Of a stretch of 64,000 nucleotides of DNA, positions 11,241-22,790 are shown piece by piece. The stretch's first letter is position 1; each line of letters starts with the position of its first letter. A program made the position numbers and the translations under genes. Location of the stretch: positions 7,340,565-7,404,564 of the forward strand of contig NW_004955480.1 of assembly GCF_000276665.1 (NCBI RefSeq), given 5' to 3'. The notes below the pieces were generated by a model. The model was not told where the DNA came from. It saw only the letters and a program-made list of their open reading frames with translations, and did no database searches. Origin of the DNA: Chinchilla lanigera. Taxonomy: Eukaryota > Chordata > Mammalia > Rodentia > Chinchillidae.

Positions 11241-12818
11241 AGTACAACAGAAATCACATTTTTATAAGGTGTAGTGCCTTAAAAGGAAGATCTTTCACAA
11301 ACACAGTTTTGCAAAATGGATTTAATATGCCTCAGAATGGTAGACAGAGTGCACCATTCCTAGAGGTGACAAAAGTTCCATAATTCTGTGTATAGACATA
11401 GGAATCAGAAGTAAGGCAGAATTTCAAAAACTTGATTATAACTACTCTCAATTACCAAATTATGCCTTTGATCATGATTACTTGAGAAAGTTAATGTCTT
11501 TTTTAATAGGCTTGATTTATGTCCACAAATAGCATGACTGACTGGCGGAGTTTTTCATGGCCATACACTTCAGGGTTGTGTTTTGCATTTTGGTCTCATT
11601 ACTGAAAGTTACATTTATGATAGTGAGGATATGGTTTTTAACATTATAAATAAAATACATAGATTACGTTAAGGAGATATCCCAAGCTATCATTAGGGCT
11701 GAGAAGTCTTTCAAGCTAGAATGAAAATATGCCTGGGAGATAACAGAAGGCATCAGGACAGAATAATCGTATCCTCTAGTGTAGAAGAAAATGTATATTC
11801 ATATTCATGAATAAAATGTCATCGAGAAGACTGTTCTCCTATGGGAGAGAGACACTGAAAGAGTGGTTATGTTCCAGGAGTCCATGAGTTATATTAGACA
11901 AGTATCACATTAGCATGAGACAAAAATCAAGCGGATGTGGAAAGTTCATGTGTTAGTACCTGGCATGCTGATTTTAGCAGCAGGAAGGGCAAAGGATATG
12001 GAGGGACAATCAAAAGCACAGCTCACACTATAGGAGGCCTGGTGGGATTGATCCATGGGCAGAGAACAAAAGATTTGCAATGTAGCTAAGCAACTGCTAC
12101 TAGAGAATGCATCATGATAGACACTTATAAACCTCCAAGGCTCACAAGTGGCATGTTTAGGGCAGTGTGAGTCGGGAATATAACCAAATGCAGTCAGATG
12201 AAAGAGGAATTTAAGCAGCTGGGTTTCTTCCAGAAGAAGAAATGATGGAAACTGACTTTTAGGGAACACAAGCTGATTTCTTTCAAATGGAAGATAGTAT
12301 GGTGTAGTGCTGTTAAAACAAAACCAAGACAAATGTATTGAAGTCTCACAATAAAATCTCCAGTAATTCTTTCCCATCTCCAATTCCAAGTTTAATTTTT
12401 CTTTAATTAATCATATGAATTGAATCATATTATTGCATGATCCGTTCTTTTCATGTTCAAGAGACGTCCCTTGTTTAATCCAACAAATAAACACATGATT
12501 TCATAAAGCGTTTGGCTATACTTTCTGAAAGTATGAACACTTGGGATCAGATGTAAAATGCAATGAAGTTTATTAAAAATAAGTTGTTGTTTGATATGTT
12601 TTAAAACCATAACACTCATCCTTCTTTCTTCTCTGTTTTGCTGTCCACCTCTTCCTCAAAAATTCTCTGCAAAGGAAGATTTAAAATATTTGTATCACCA
12701 AAAACAGTTTTAGAAACTGGTCCAGTTTCTGGAAGAAGATATTTTGGGCATGCCTCAGATTGGCTTAATTAAAGAGAAACTCACTTGGAATCTCCAACTG
12801 GAATTATTGGAAGACAAG
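11241..12818. other. Unassigned AT-rich sequence
   Basis: No repeat family recognised over about 1.6 kb. The 147-codon minus-strand frame (11946-12389) is the longest in this stretch. It has no domain, signal peptide or splice context that I can identify, so I do not call it a gene. Confidence 0.5.
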
Positions 12819-12887
12819 TCTCTCCCTCTTTCTCTCTCTCTTTCTCTCCCTCTCTCTCACACACACACACGTACACATATACACACT
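12819..12887 (+). repeat. Compound (CT)n-(CA)n microsatellite
   Basis: A pyrimidine tract (CTCTCCCTCTTTCTCTCTC ...) passes directly into CACACACACACAC, then GTACACATATACACAC. Confidence 0.95.
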
Positions 12888-15800
12888 AATGGTTTATTTT
12901 TCTACTTCTGCCACAAAGATTTTGAGACAGATACCAGAACAACAGGGATTTTCCCAAGTAACAAGAATTAGACCCAGAATTTGAAATTACTCTCCTCATT
13001 AAAAGACCTCAAACTACTAGAAATATCAGCCAGCCTGAATTGGGAAGATTTGCATAAAGTAAGAGTAAACAATCTATGATAAAAATTTATTCAGTATGGG
13101 ATTGCAAATGTTATTTTATCCATTCGCACATTCATTCATTCTACACTTAACGCTGCTAACATTTGTTCATTAATTTGCCAAATGTTCTCTGTCTCCTCGT
13201 ACTTAATACATGAGAACCAGATTTTCACTCCTCAGTGTGGACACCTCTTGTCCTCTTAGAAATCTTCATAGACTTTTGTGTGAAAGCTTGAAAGAGCTTT
13301 CTTTTTTAACCAAGGACACAAATCTGCATTTTGTGTAACAAAATCTAAACTAATTTTATATATTCTAGGAGGATGATCTAAAGTCACAAAGGCTATGTGG
13401 TAGCTTCTAATCTTGGACAACAGGTCTGTATCATAGGAAGGCTGGAGAGAAATAAATTCTAGAGTCCAATGTTCCTGGATGTTTAGACATTAGGCACTTT
13501 CTTTCTGTGAGCCACAGGAGCCAGATGGTCAGAGAGGGCCGTTGCTGCCAAGATCTGTGGCTGGAGTCAGGGAGTGGGAAGATGTTGGGGAGCCGTGGGA
13601 GAGGAGCAGGGAGATGAGGCTGTGGCTTCCACCTGTGGAACACACACAGTCCCCGTGCTGCCCTGGGAATCCAGCTTCGTGGAACACTGCTCTTCTCTTA
13701 GAAGGGAGGCAGAGAGTTCCAGATAAAGGAAGAGGAGGAGCACTTATCCCCTGGGCCAGCATAGCTACTGGACCTGGAGATCTGTTTGATATTGTCTTCT
13801 TCTGGACCTTCAGGGTCCTTAAATGTCCCTTCCTCGTCTCCCACATATCAAGGATCTATGGGAAGCACAAAGGAGGTCAAAGTGGAACACAAAACTCAAG
13901 AGAACCTAATGCAAGTAGCCATCTCTCATTTGGCCTCCACACAAAAATGTACCCTATCTTTGCAGAACTATGGTGATTTCACTCTTTTGTGCCTAAGTTC
14001 CAACATTTAACTTCACAACCCGACCTCTTGGAAGGTGGCAACCAGCTCTTCCTCACTTTTAGTGAGAAATGATGAGTAGGCCTGGGATCCCAGCTGTGTA
14101 GCCAGTGGGAAAGAGAGGGAAGAGGAGAAACCCAAGGCAGGGGGAGGGAAGGAGTGGGGCAGGAGAGGATTGAATGCAGATGAGTGCTTCCTTGCAGGAC
14201 GAGGCGAAGGCAAAGGGTCAGGAAGTAGGGACCACCCATGTAACAGTCATCATTTGGGAATTTTTTAAACATAAAGTTCCATTTCATTCACAACAGCCAA
14301 TTTATAGTGCCAGGAATAAGAAATTCAACTTCTGCTGAAACGTTTAATGGCCAGTAATGTTCACTTGTTCTTTGGGTCATTTTCGTTCATTCTCTCACTT
14401 GCTCAAGATGAAACACAGAATTAGTGAACCAGTTGCCTCAGCATATAGGGTTTGAGATGTTCCTCCAAAGACTTGGTCTAACTAGACATCTTTGTCATAG
14501 ATCATCATTGTTAGAGTTGCTGGTCAAGAAGAACTTACTGAGCTACAGTCCAGGTTTAAACTCCGACTCCAGGCATCACATTTAATTCAGCCAGGTGCTC
14601 TAAGATGTGCAATCAGCTGCTGAAACTAAGGCCAAGTCCAAATTTGAACTGAAATTTGATTTCTTCCCCTCTTGAGTCCAAATCCTATTCTCTTTCCCTA
14701 TACTAGGCTGCCTCATTAAAAATATGTGTTAGCTTCCTGCAGTTCCATCTCTTCCAAGTATGGAGATTTTTATTTATTGTATCTGCTACCACTAATAACA
14801 ATATTTAAAAAAAAATAAGCGCATATGTGATGATAGTGTGAAAAGTAAACACAGTAATTAGGCAACATCAAAGTGAAGTTAATTATTGCCTCGATGACTG
14901 GGGTGGTCTGTGTACAATGGTTTGGAACCGCCAGCATCATATCAGGAAGCAGGGCTTCCACAGGCCTGCCGCACCCCAAACCGTGCTGGTGGAGGAGCGG
15001 GCTGCTGGGAAATGTGCAGAGCCCAGATGCGCTGCTGCTTCGTACCCAGTGCTGCTCTTATTTCATTATATCCTGCCCGTCCCCTTTGAGGCAAATGTAT
15101 TCACTCCCAAGCTGTGGGTGTTTGGTTGTACACCTCAAGAGTCCTTTTCATGCTGCAGCAATAGCCAGATTCCTGACCTCCAGAGCAATTCCTCAGGAGT
15201 ATTTGTGCACACTGCACCTGTCAAGAACTTCCAGACCAGCTCAGGAATCAGATGCCAAGACCACCACTGCAGCCATCTGCTCTCCTTAGGCCTATTTACA
15301 GATTCCTAGTGACTGGGTATCTGGTCAAATGCACTTCAGTCAGGCTGCTCACAGCATCTTCTCCAGGGTTAATCCCTCCAATTCACCAATTGCGATGGCT
15401 AGGTAAATCCTATTTGTTCTTATCTTGCAGTATTAATAGAAGTAAGATAGTATGCTGCATCTAGGTAGCAAGCAACCCCATTTGGTTTTGGATCATGTCG
15501 TTTGTTGAGCTGTTCTGTTTAATCTGAATGCTGCTCATTCTAAGAAGGGGCCTGAGTCAGGTGCTTGTCCTAGTTCATGATTTCATTCCTTTTGTTCTGG
15601 TGATTTATTAAAAATGTGTGTCTGGTTCCAGTCAAGGCTAGTACCCCAGCTATGATTTCAGTGTGTGACCTCAGCATCTAACCCAGGGTACTGTTGATTG
15701 TGAATATCCCATACCTCTCTGCCTACCTTCACAAAGCCAGCCAATGCTGAGGATCAGTAGCTAGGTGGAAAGTGGACAGATCTGCATAATTTGGTTTTAT

Positions 15801-16029
15801 AAGTGCGGAGTCCTCATTTCTAACTTACACAGATTTTCCTTTGTTGCCAAACTCTTTTTTAGGAAAGAATGCATTGCATATTCCGCCCCCTGCCCACCAT
15901 ATCCTGGTCCCAAACTACCCATACTTCAGTTATATGTATTTGTTCATCCAGATAGAATGCATCTCAGCTTCTCAGCTATCTCCCTTCAAAATAAAACTTC
16001 CTGTATTAGGCCGTTTTTCACATTTTCCA
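12888..16029. other. Long unassigned stretch with overlapping chance frames
   Basis: About 3.1 kb with no recognised mobile element except a possible eroded L2 at 13125-13200 ('attcattcattctacactta'). Frames occur on both strands over the same bases (13529-13846 minus, 13542-13976 plus, 13979-14287 minus, 14873-15309 plus in two frames). That is the signature of locally higher GC rather than of coding. No splice-flanked frame, signal peptide or known domain was seen. Confidence 0.5.
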
Positions 16030-16640
16030 ATTTGACTTCTATATAGAACTATAGCTGTGGATGGTAATGAGTTTGCCATGGCAATTTCTAGTTATCTGGA
16101 CTATAAAATCCTATTTTATCCATGCATAATAATTAAGGTTATTAATGAGGGATTGAATTAGTAGAAAAATAGTATACCAAGCCGCTGTGATTTGCTTGAT
16201 GTAGGTTAATAATCATACATTATATAGCACTCACAGCTTCTTTGTGCTCCAGAATAGAAGCTATAGTGGCAAAGAGCACTGTGATCAAATCCACACTAAT
16301 GAAGAAACATTTGGAGCTCTGCAGGGGATAAAAAGGAAAGTATTGTTATTGTGAGTGCCATATATTGTCCTTTGCCATTGTAGGGTGTACTGAAATGCAT
16401 AACTAATAATTGTATTTGCATTTATAAAAGGGCTCCGACCAAGTCCCAAAATCCTTTGAAAAGGCAAGGCTTGGAGTGAAAACCATAAAGCTGGGTATCT
16501 TGAAACAACGCCTCATTAGGGTGACTGTTTTTATCCTCTGTTCAGCAGGTTCAAATCCATAAGTAGATGGATTGGAATCTAAACAACCGGAGATTGATAG
16601 GTCAAATTCCTTACACAAAGCTCTTTGAAAGAATGAGTCT
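16030..16640. promoter_or_regulatory. Candidate conserved non-coding block (unverified)
   Basis: Repeat-free and rich in TAAT/ATTA cores (gcataataattaaggttatt at 16125; ggttaataatcatac at 16204; ataactaataattgtatttg at 16397). The last includes an octamer-like ATTTGCAT (16413). The motif cluster is visible; function is inference. Confidence 0.2.
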
Positions 16641-16654
16641 GTTTTTCAAGGCAA

Positions 16655-16766
16655 GGATCCTGGATTTTTTTGTGTGAGTGTGCCAGGAATCAAAGGCAGG
16701 ACCTTGTACTTGCCAGGCAGGTTCTTGTCCCACTGACCTATATCCCTGGCCCATGGATCCTGGATT
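16655..16766 (-). mobile_element. ID SINE with 12-bp target-site duplication
   Basis: The body is about 16667-16754 on the minus strand: 'gtgccaggaatcaaaggcag', 'cttgtacttgccaggcaggt' and 'tatatccctggccc'. The direct repeat GGATCCTGGATT lies at 16655-16666 and 16755-16766. The body is more diverged from the family than the copies at 8.5, 38.2 and 39.5 kb. Confidence 0.9.
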
Positions 16767-17044
16767 CTAGTTGGAATGTTTTGAGAATTTCTCTACAGCT
16801 TGCAAGTTCTACTACATGAATTTTGAAAATGGAGTTGTATTTGTGCAGACATCTGTGTTTGTATTGGTTTACTTTCTTGAAGTCACTGCTTTTGAATGAA
16901 ATCAGGTAGATCCGGAGAAGGAACAATTTTCTCACAGACTCCTACAGGCTTCACACAGCAGCCTAGCCCACATCAAGGGACTTGGGATTGCAAAACTGAA
17001 ACAGTTTCGAAGGAGTTTAAGACCTTTCAGAAAGTATGAATTTG
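16767..17044. other. Unassigned sequence
   Basis: Short interval between the ID SINE and the MaLR LTR. Nothing recognised. Confidence 0.5.
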
Positions 17045-17430
17045 TCATAAACGAGGTGGCTTAAACATTGAACATTTACTCTTTTCCTAGTTCTGGAGGC
17101 TGGAAATCCAAGATCAAGCTTCAGATTGATATAACTCCTGGTGGAGTCTCTTTGTGTCTTGGAGGAGGCTGCCGTCTCTCTGTATGCTCACATGACTTCT
17201 TCTTGAGCATGGAAAGAGAGAGAGGAAAGAGAGAAGGAAAGAGAAAGGGAGAAGGGACAGAGATATACTATTCCCATCTTGTATAATCTTATCATGAAGG
17301 TTCCACCTTCATGACCTCTTTCAACCCTTCCTCCAAAGGACTTATCTCTAAATATCATCATGTATCATACTGAAGGTTAAAACTTTAACATATGAATTTG
17401 GGGGGACACAATTCAGTTCACAATAGCAAG
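17045..17430 (-). mobile_element. ERVL-MaLR LTR (MST/MLT type), antisense
   Basis: Reads as the reverse complement of a MaLR LTR: 'gaggtggcttaaac' and 'agttctggaggctggaaatc', then 'aagatcaagc', then 'ggttccaccttcatgacctc', 'aacatatgaatttgggggga' and 'cacaattcagttcacaatag'. A purine-only tract (GGAAAGAGAGAGAGG...) at 17211-17264 lies inside it and inflates a 72-codon spurious frame. Confidence 0.8.
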
Positions 17431-17497
17431 TAAATGCATATGTCAGAAATTGGAAAAGGCCTGTCTGTGCCTAATGGGAAGTTGGTCATTTATTTTT

Positions 17498-17703
17498 ATT
17501 CCACTGTATTCCATTCCACTCCATTTCATTCCAAGCCACTCTATTCTATTCCACTGCATTCCACTCTAGTCTATTTCACTCTACCTCATCCTTTCCATTC
17601 CACTCCACTCCACTCCACTCCACTCCACTCCACTCCATTTCATTCCACTCCACTTAGTACTACTTCATTCCATTCCAGTCCATTCCATCCAATCCAGTTC
17701 CAA
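17498..17703 (+). repeat. (CATTC/CACTC)n pentamer satellite-like island
   Basis: About 205 bp of 5-bp periodic sequence built from ATTCC and ACTCC units (TTCCATTCCACTCCATTTCA ...). The central block of eight or so CACTC units at 17602-17635 is homogeneous and the outer units are degenerate. The strand-symmetric unit GGAAT is the classical mammalian satellite II/III-type pentamer. The 169-codon frame at 17434-17943 (repeated H-S-T-P) is a by-product of this periodicity. Confidence 0.9.
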
Positions 17704-18164
17704 CATATCTCTCTGTTAGACCTTTATACTTACTTTAAATTTTTGTTTACTCCCCCTTCTTCTTTGACTTTCTCATCTTTTCTTTATTCCTACCAAGGAA
17801 AATTACTTTATTTTCTTCCAGCTTCCCTCCAGCTGTCCAATTCTAACTCCCTTGAGGATGCACTGAAGGAACTTTGTCCGCACATAGGTTTAAACCTAAC
17901 TGCTGCTTTTTCCTTCCTACGAGACCTCAGGGAAGTCACCTGAACTCTTAGTAGCAAAGGTCTTGGACAGTCATTGGGATCAATAGCAATTTTGAGATGT
18001 AACTGAGCAGAGTTATTGCATTATTAGGCACAGTGCTCTACATCACTTCTGTAGGAGCTTAACACATGGTACCAGACATTAGAACGATGGATGAGATGTA
18101 AAAGTCTTATCATGATGATTTCTTGGCCTAGCATGGGAAGCAGCTATGAGAAATGAGACTATGG
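17704..18164. other. Unassigned sequence
   Basis: Pyrimidine-rich at 17740-17840, otherwise featureless. Confidence 0.5.
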
Positions 18165-18400
18165 CCTAAGCCCTTGTGTTTGAAGTCAGTTTGTGTGAGT
18201 TGAAACCCTGATTTTCTCCCAAGTAAATGACTCACCATTTCTAAACTATCAGTTTTGAACTGTGAAATAGGACAGTGGTACCAGTAGCCACCTAAGAGAG
18301 TTTGGGATGGGAATAAATGAGACAGTGTGTGTTAACTTTTTGGTTGATACCACATAATGCATGTCCAATAAATTTTAGTTAATTTTATTTCAAAAATCTA
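18165..18400 (+). mobile_element. MIR SINE
   Basis: 'gtgtgagttgaaaccctgat', 'ctatcagttttgaactgtga', 'gggaataaatgagacagtgt' and the terminal 'ccaataaattttagttaatt' trace the MIR consensus from the core to the 3' end. Confidence 0.8.
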
Positions 18401-18859
18401 TAGTGTGGTGAGTAATAGAGCGATTGATTTATATTAGCCTAGCCCGCTGGGGTCAGCCTGGAGGATTCAAAGAGTAATAATGATCTTTGTTTGACAGATA
18501 AGATGAGCATTTATCAAAGGTTTGGAATCTATTGTCACGACATCACTGTGTGGCTAGATCCGTGAAACTGTGTGAAGGGTCCTCAAATTTGGGTTGAGAG
18601 CCTGTGAATCAGAGCTACCAAAGAGATCTCAGCCTCCTCCCCACAATGCCAGAAATCAGGAGAAAAAGCCAGGGTACAAAAGGCAAAAACAGTGTGTTTC
18701 TTTCTGACATTGCTCCCACAGTCAAGAACTCATTCCAAACAACAAAAATGAAATCCAAATGAAGTAGAGCACAGCCGAAGTACCCGGATAATGCAGAACC
18801 AGCATTCATTTTCAGCACAAGGGTGTGTTGAGGTGGTCTTGGTCAGGGCCTGATAGTAA
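18401..18859. other. Unassigned sequence
   Basis: No repeat or gene recognised. It grades into the repeat-free block that follows. Confidence 0.5.
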
Positions 18860-19570
18860 ACAGTTTCACTATAACTGTTCACGCCTGCGGTGTTAGAAAT
18901 CAGTGTTAATGATGAAACACTTTGTGTGCTGGTTGCGCTGGAAAATCCCTAATCAAAACAAATGCAAAGGCTAAAGTGTGCTCCGTGCCGAAGTTCTGTG
19001 TGCGCCTTAGAAAGATGATCCATTCCCTAGAGAGAAAGAAAAGGATTAGAAATGATAACCACTTTTTAAATATATCAGCTGGCTCTGTGTCAGGTGATGG
19101 TGTATTTTTTTTTAATCAGCTTTTTCCGCCAAAGCTTCATTTGATTTGTGCAGGGATGTGTATAATATGGGGAGGCCAGTGAGCTGATTTTTTTAGAGTC
19201 CGTTTGTAGCTTAAACAAAGATGGGGGATTTGAAGGATAAAGGCAGCCTGAAATATAGCAGATTATGCAGCTTTATTTTTCAAAGATTTGTTAATTCCCC
19301 TCTTCCCCCTCCTGCTCTCTGGCTGAGCTGGTATGTTTTGTGTTTTTTCTTTTCAGTTGCCATTCAAAGAGAAAATGTGAAGTTTTAAGTGTGAATTTCC
19401 AACTGAAATTTCATGTGCCCAGCTGTTACCAGGGCCGCACCAGCGTAGGCAAACACACATTACCCTTAAATAGAGCGGCCCTTATGATAAAGAAGAGGAT
19501 AAATAAAGGCTGAACTTATAAAGCCTCTTTTAATAGGACAAGCTTAATTCTCAGCAAGACCAAAAGGGCT
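18860..19570. promoter_or_regulatory. Candidate conserved non-coding block (unverified)
   Basis: About 700 bp without any recognisable repeat, with intact-looking binding motifs: SOX-like AACAAAG (19215), TCF-like CAAAGATTTG (19281), E-box CAGCTG (19419), GATAA (19487, 19498) and a TATTTAAT/ATTA series. It has more CpG (for example gcctgcggtg at 18882, gggccgcacc at 19432, gagcggccct at 19473) than neighbouring DNA. The 86-codon frame inside has no domain. Function is inferred only. Confidence 0.3.
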
Positions 19571-19954
19571 GGAGGGTTTGTGTTTTTGTTTTTAACATGA
19601 AAAATGAAGTTTGCCTTGAAATCTGAAATCATCTGAAACACTAGAGTTTTCTGCAGGGCAAAGACTTGCCTTTTCTATGTAATTGAAGAGTTTGTCACCC
19701 ATATTTTCAGGATCTGGCTGATAATGACATGGCCCATATTTCATGCATCTGCAGATCCTGGATCTATACCCAAGTCTTTCCAATAAAAAAGGGATCTCAT
19801 TTGATTTTTAAATGTACTCTTGATTTCTTGACAGGGTCTAATTATTTGCATGCAAGCTGCCAAGGCAAGATTCCCGGGGAGCATCGTTTTAGATCCTTTT
19901 TATTCCTTTCTTTATTTGTTGGTAAGATCCTTGCTTTCTTTCTTTTAGCCATTT
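19571..19954. other. Unassigned sequence
   Basis: No recognised element. The 98-codon plus-strand frame at 19729-20025 runs into an L2 fragment. Confidence 0.5.
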
Positions 19955-20085
19955 TACAAATATTTATCATGGTCTCCTCTCTTTCAAAGCTTTGGTTCTG
20001 CCTGCTGAGGGGTACAAAGACGTAGATGCTACAGACCTGGCTTCAAGGAGAGGACAGTCTGGGGAATCCACTGAAGCCAGACATA
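19955..20085 (-). mobile_element. L2 LINE 3' region
   Basis: 'ttacaaatatttatcatggt', 'tgctgaggggtacaaagacg' and 'ttcaaggagaggacagtctg' match the reversed L2 terminus (acaaatatttattgagc ... gctggggatacaaagatga ... ccctcaaggagctcacagtct). Confidence 0.7.
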
Positions 20086-20332
20086 TTGTGAGACTGTTCC
20101 ATTCTGCAGTCAGCTAGAAATCACAGCATTAAAAAGATGACACATAATATGATTTATGGTGCTATGGTATAATGAATGAAGCTTAAATTATAAATATAAT
20201 CATTGATTATTTCAGTAATCCAGATAGTCATATACCAAAGAACTAAAAATTATAGTTAGTCTTTTCTTGCTAGTTTTGGGGGACTTACAATTATTTGGAG
20301 CAAATGATTCTGCATTGCCTGATACTATTCTA

Positions 20333-20380
<48 letters not shown>

Positions 20381-20391
20381 ATCTATTTATC
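20333..20391 (+). repeat. (TATC)n tetranucleotide microsatellite
   Basis: About 12 near-perfect TATC units starting after TATTCTA and ending in ATCTATTTATC. Likely polymorphic in length. Confidence 0.97.
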
Positions 20392-20539
20392 ATTTGTATA
20401 TTGATTTCTGTCTCTTTCTGTCTTTCAAATACTAAAATGCCAAGTTTCTGGGTGAGCAGGTTTCTTTAAGCCTCAGTAAGAGTAGGTTCTTTGTTTAATG
20501 AGTGTCCTGGTTGCATGAAGCATTTTTCTGGCCTCAGCC
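20392..20539. other. Unassigned sequence
   Basis: A short interval with no recognised element. Confidence 0.5.
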
Positions 20540-20830
20540 CTAGGTTTTCTGCTGTCTTTCCTTCTCCCCACTATGGCATCCGTATGGACTTAGCTTGACC
20601 TGACTGCCGCCATCTTGAATCATTGCTGCGATTGGCCCTGGGTAACTCTGTGGTCTGTTTGCCCTGCACAGTTTACCAGCATACCGTAAACAAAACCTTG
20701 AGAATGCTATGTGGAGCTTCACAACCAGACGCTAGTGCCCTTAGCACCAGGAGTATGCCTGTCCTTTCTGATATTTGCAATAAACTAGGTGCATTCTGAC
20801 ATGGTTGAAGTCACTTTTGTCCTGACCATT
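20540..20830 (+). other. Possible LTR-like segment, family unknown
   Basis: Higher GC with 'ctgccgccatcttgaatcat' (YY1-type core), 'gattggccctgggtaac' (CCAAT-reverse) and, about 140 bp later, the polyadenylation-like 'tgcaataaactaggtg' at 20777. This promoter-then-polyA arrangement is typical of LTRs. I cannot match it to a family, so the call is tentative. Confidence 0.25.
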
Positions 20831-22490
20831 ACATAACCCACCTCCCCCTGATCCAAATTGTTAGGAATCCACTGTCAGTGCTCCTACTATTGACCATGTT
20901 TCTGTCAGTGAGTCCCCAGTAAGTTGTACTCTGTGCAGTTCTAGACCTATTTACCTTTTTCTTTGTTCTCAATGCAACTTGAGGTCAGTTCTCATGCAGT
21001 GGGGCTATGAGTCTTTGGGACATGATTTTGTTCCATATTAAGTCCCCTGCACATTTCTGTGTACAAAGTTAAGAAAAAATACAATGTTCAAAGATGTACG
21101 GATCACACAGTACCCCCAGGATGATACTTTATTCAACTTTCCTGTATGACGTGGAAGATAAGCATCAGAATGTCAGTTAGAAGACCTTGGTAAGATCTGT
21201 CCACAGATGCCCCCATGGCCTTGAGACAGGTTAGCATGCAAACCTTTCTTGGTTTCCATTAATACGTGTATAAAACTTGGACTTCACCATGACTCTTTCC
21301 CACACTATCTTTCCATTTTATAAGTCTATTCATTTAACTAAGCTTTGCCTCCTCGTCAAAAAGCAAAGCTAATGGACAGGGAAGACTCAGCCAAACTTGG
21401 TGAATTAGAAATTTTTAGGCAAGGGTAAGAATCAGGGGATGCTGGATAAAAGTTAGTTTGAGGGCAGATGTAAGCACATAGATGCTGGTTCTAGAGAGAA
21501 CAGAAGTTTTCAAATTGGCTACAAGGCATCTCTCTTTAAAAGTAAAATGTTAACTATCATGTTTGAAGAAGAATTTGGGAGACAGAACAGGGAAAGTCAG
21601 GTGCAGGAGTGCTTAGGAAAGGATGCTGAGCCACATCTCAGTTGCTTTTCTCCCTGTTCTGGTCTTCCCGTAGCTTGGAGGGGGATGTGAGCATCCGTAG
21701 TCCTGCATGCAGGCTCCAGGAACAGAGATATCTGACCTTGCTTTGCATCATCTTTCTGCAGGACAGATCGTGCTCCATTATCCTCTTCTTGCTCCACCTT
21801 CTGATGTCCTGGGATTTTTGGCTACTCTGGATTAGTGAATCAAGAATCTGTGCCCCAACAGCATCTACTTTAACTTACCCCCTAAAGGAAGCTGGTCCCC
21901 CACACCTATCTCTTAAATGCACCCCATTAATTTGTTACCCTGGGTGGTTACAAAATAAGTTACCACTAAGCCATGTTAACTATGCTTTCTAAAGCAACCT
22001 GACCCATGTTAGTGTGAAAGTGTTAAAAAATAATTATGCATGCTTGTATAGTATACATATGCAATTTTTGCATTCCAGATTTCTTACTGTTGGTATCTAT
22101 TTAAAGCTTTTGAAAGAGACCCAGTCTTTTCTGGCAAAAATGTGTGAAAATAGATTTGGGACTGTTTTCTCATCTGCTGAATATCTTTCTTTTTCTCAGC
22201 TTTAATTCTGACCAGCCTTCAAAGACCCCCTAAACAGCCATTGAACACATGTTATGGGTAATGATTCCGTTTGGTTGTGAATGGGCACAGACTGGTCCTC
22301 CCTCCCCTTGGAAATCTTCCTTGCAGATAATATTTTGTGATTCAGCTAAGGTGGTTTAAAGGGCTTTCCACTGCCAGCAATTTATTTAATGCATATAAGC
22401 ATTTGGACTTTGCTGTAGCGGGGACCGACTGTAGACTCTATATACTCATTTAGTTTCAAACAACTTCAGGGAAGCTGATTCTGATACTAC
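20831..22490. other. Unassigned sequence
   Basis: About 1.7 kb with no recognised repeat. A 116-codon plus-strand frame (21642-21992) overlaps a 66-codon minus-strand one (21597-21797). Neither shows a domain. Confidence 0.5.
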
Positions 22491-22512
22491 AGTTTGTTTG
22501 TTTGTTTGTTTT
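22491..22512 (+). repeat. (TTTG)n short tandem repeat
   Basis: Five consecutive GTTT units. Confidence 0.9.
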
Positions 22513-22544
22513 TCTCATTCATCTTGACTCCTGGTATTTTGCAT

Positions 22545-22790
22545 ACATTAGAATATAAACTATTTATTGAGCACCTGTTTGTGTCCTATACATGTATAAG
22601 TGCCATTGAATTTCACCCTTACCAGTACCCTGTACATTTGGATTTACCACTGGGCTCTTTCAAGCAAGGACACAGAATTCAGGGAGGTCAGATCATTTGT
22701 CCCAGACCATGCTGCACATGAGGGATGAAACTAAAGTCTAGGAGTTTTACTCTAAACTCACCCTCTGCCCAATAAGCTACACAGCTACTG
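22545..22790 (-). mobile_element. MIR SINE
   Basis: Reversed MIR: 'actatttattgagcacctgt', 'ggacacagaattcagggagg', 'tcagatcatttgtcccagac', then 'ggagttttactctaaactca' and 'cctctgcccaataagctaca' (compare gagaggttaagtaacttgcccaaggtcac ... cttaaccactatgctatac). Confidence 0.75.

Noticed and set aside
11946..12389. 147-codon minus-strand frame
   Set aside because: Serine/phenylalanine-rich without family features. Length is within chance for 64 kb on six frames.
17434..17943. 169-codon plus-strand frame, longest in the window
   Set aside because: Its H-S-T-P repeats come from the CATTC/CACTC pentamer array and the rest has no domain.
18830..18900. MER20-like phrase 'cagggcctgatagtaaacag'
   Set aside because: The match stops after about 20 bases, with no further family text on either side.
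20333..20391. CRISPR-like short repeat array
   Set aside because: A perfect tetranucleotide microsatellite with no spacers, in a mammalian genome.
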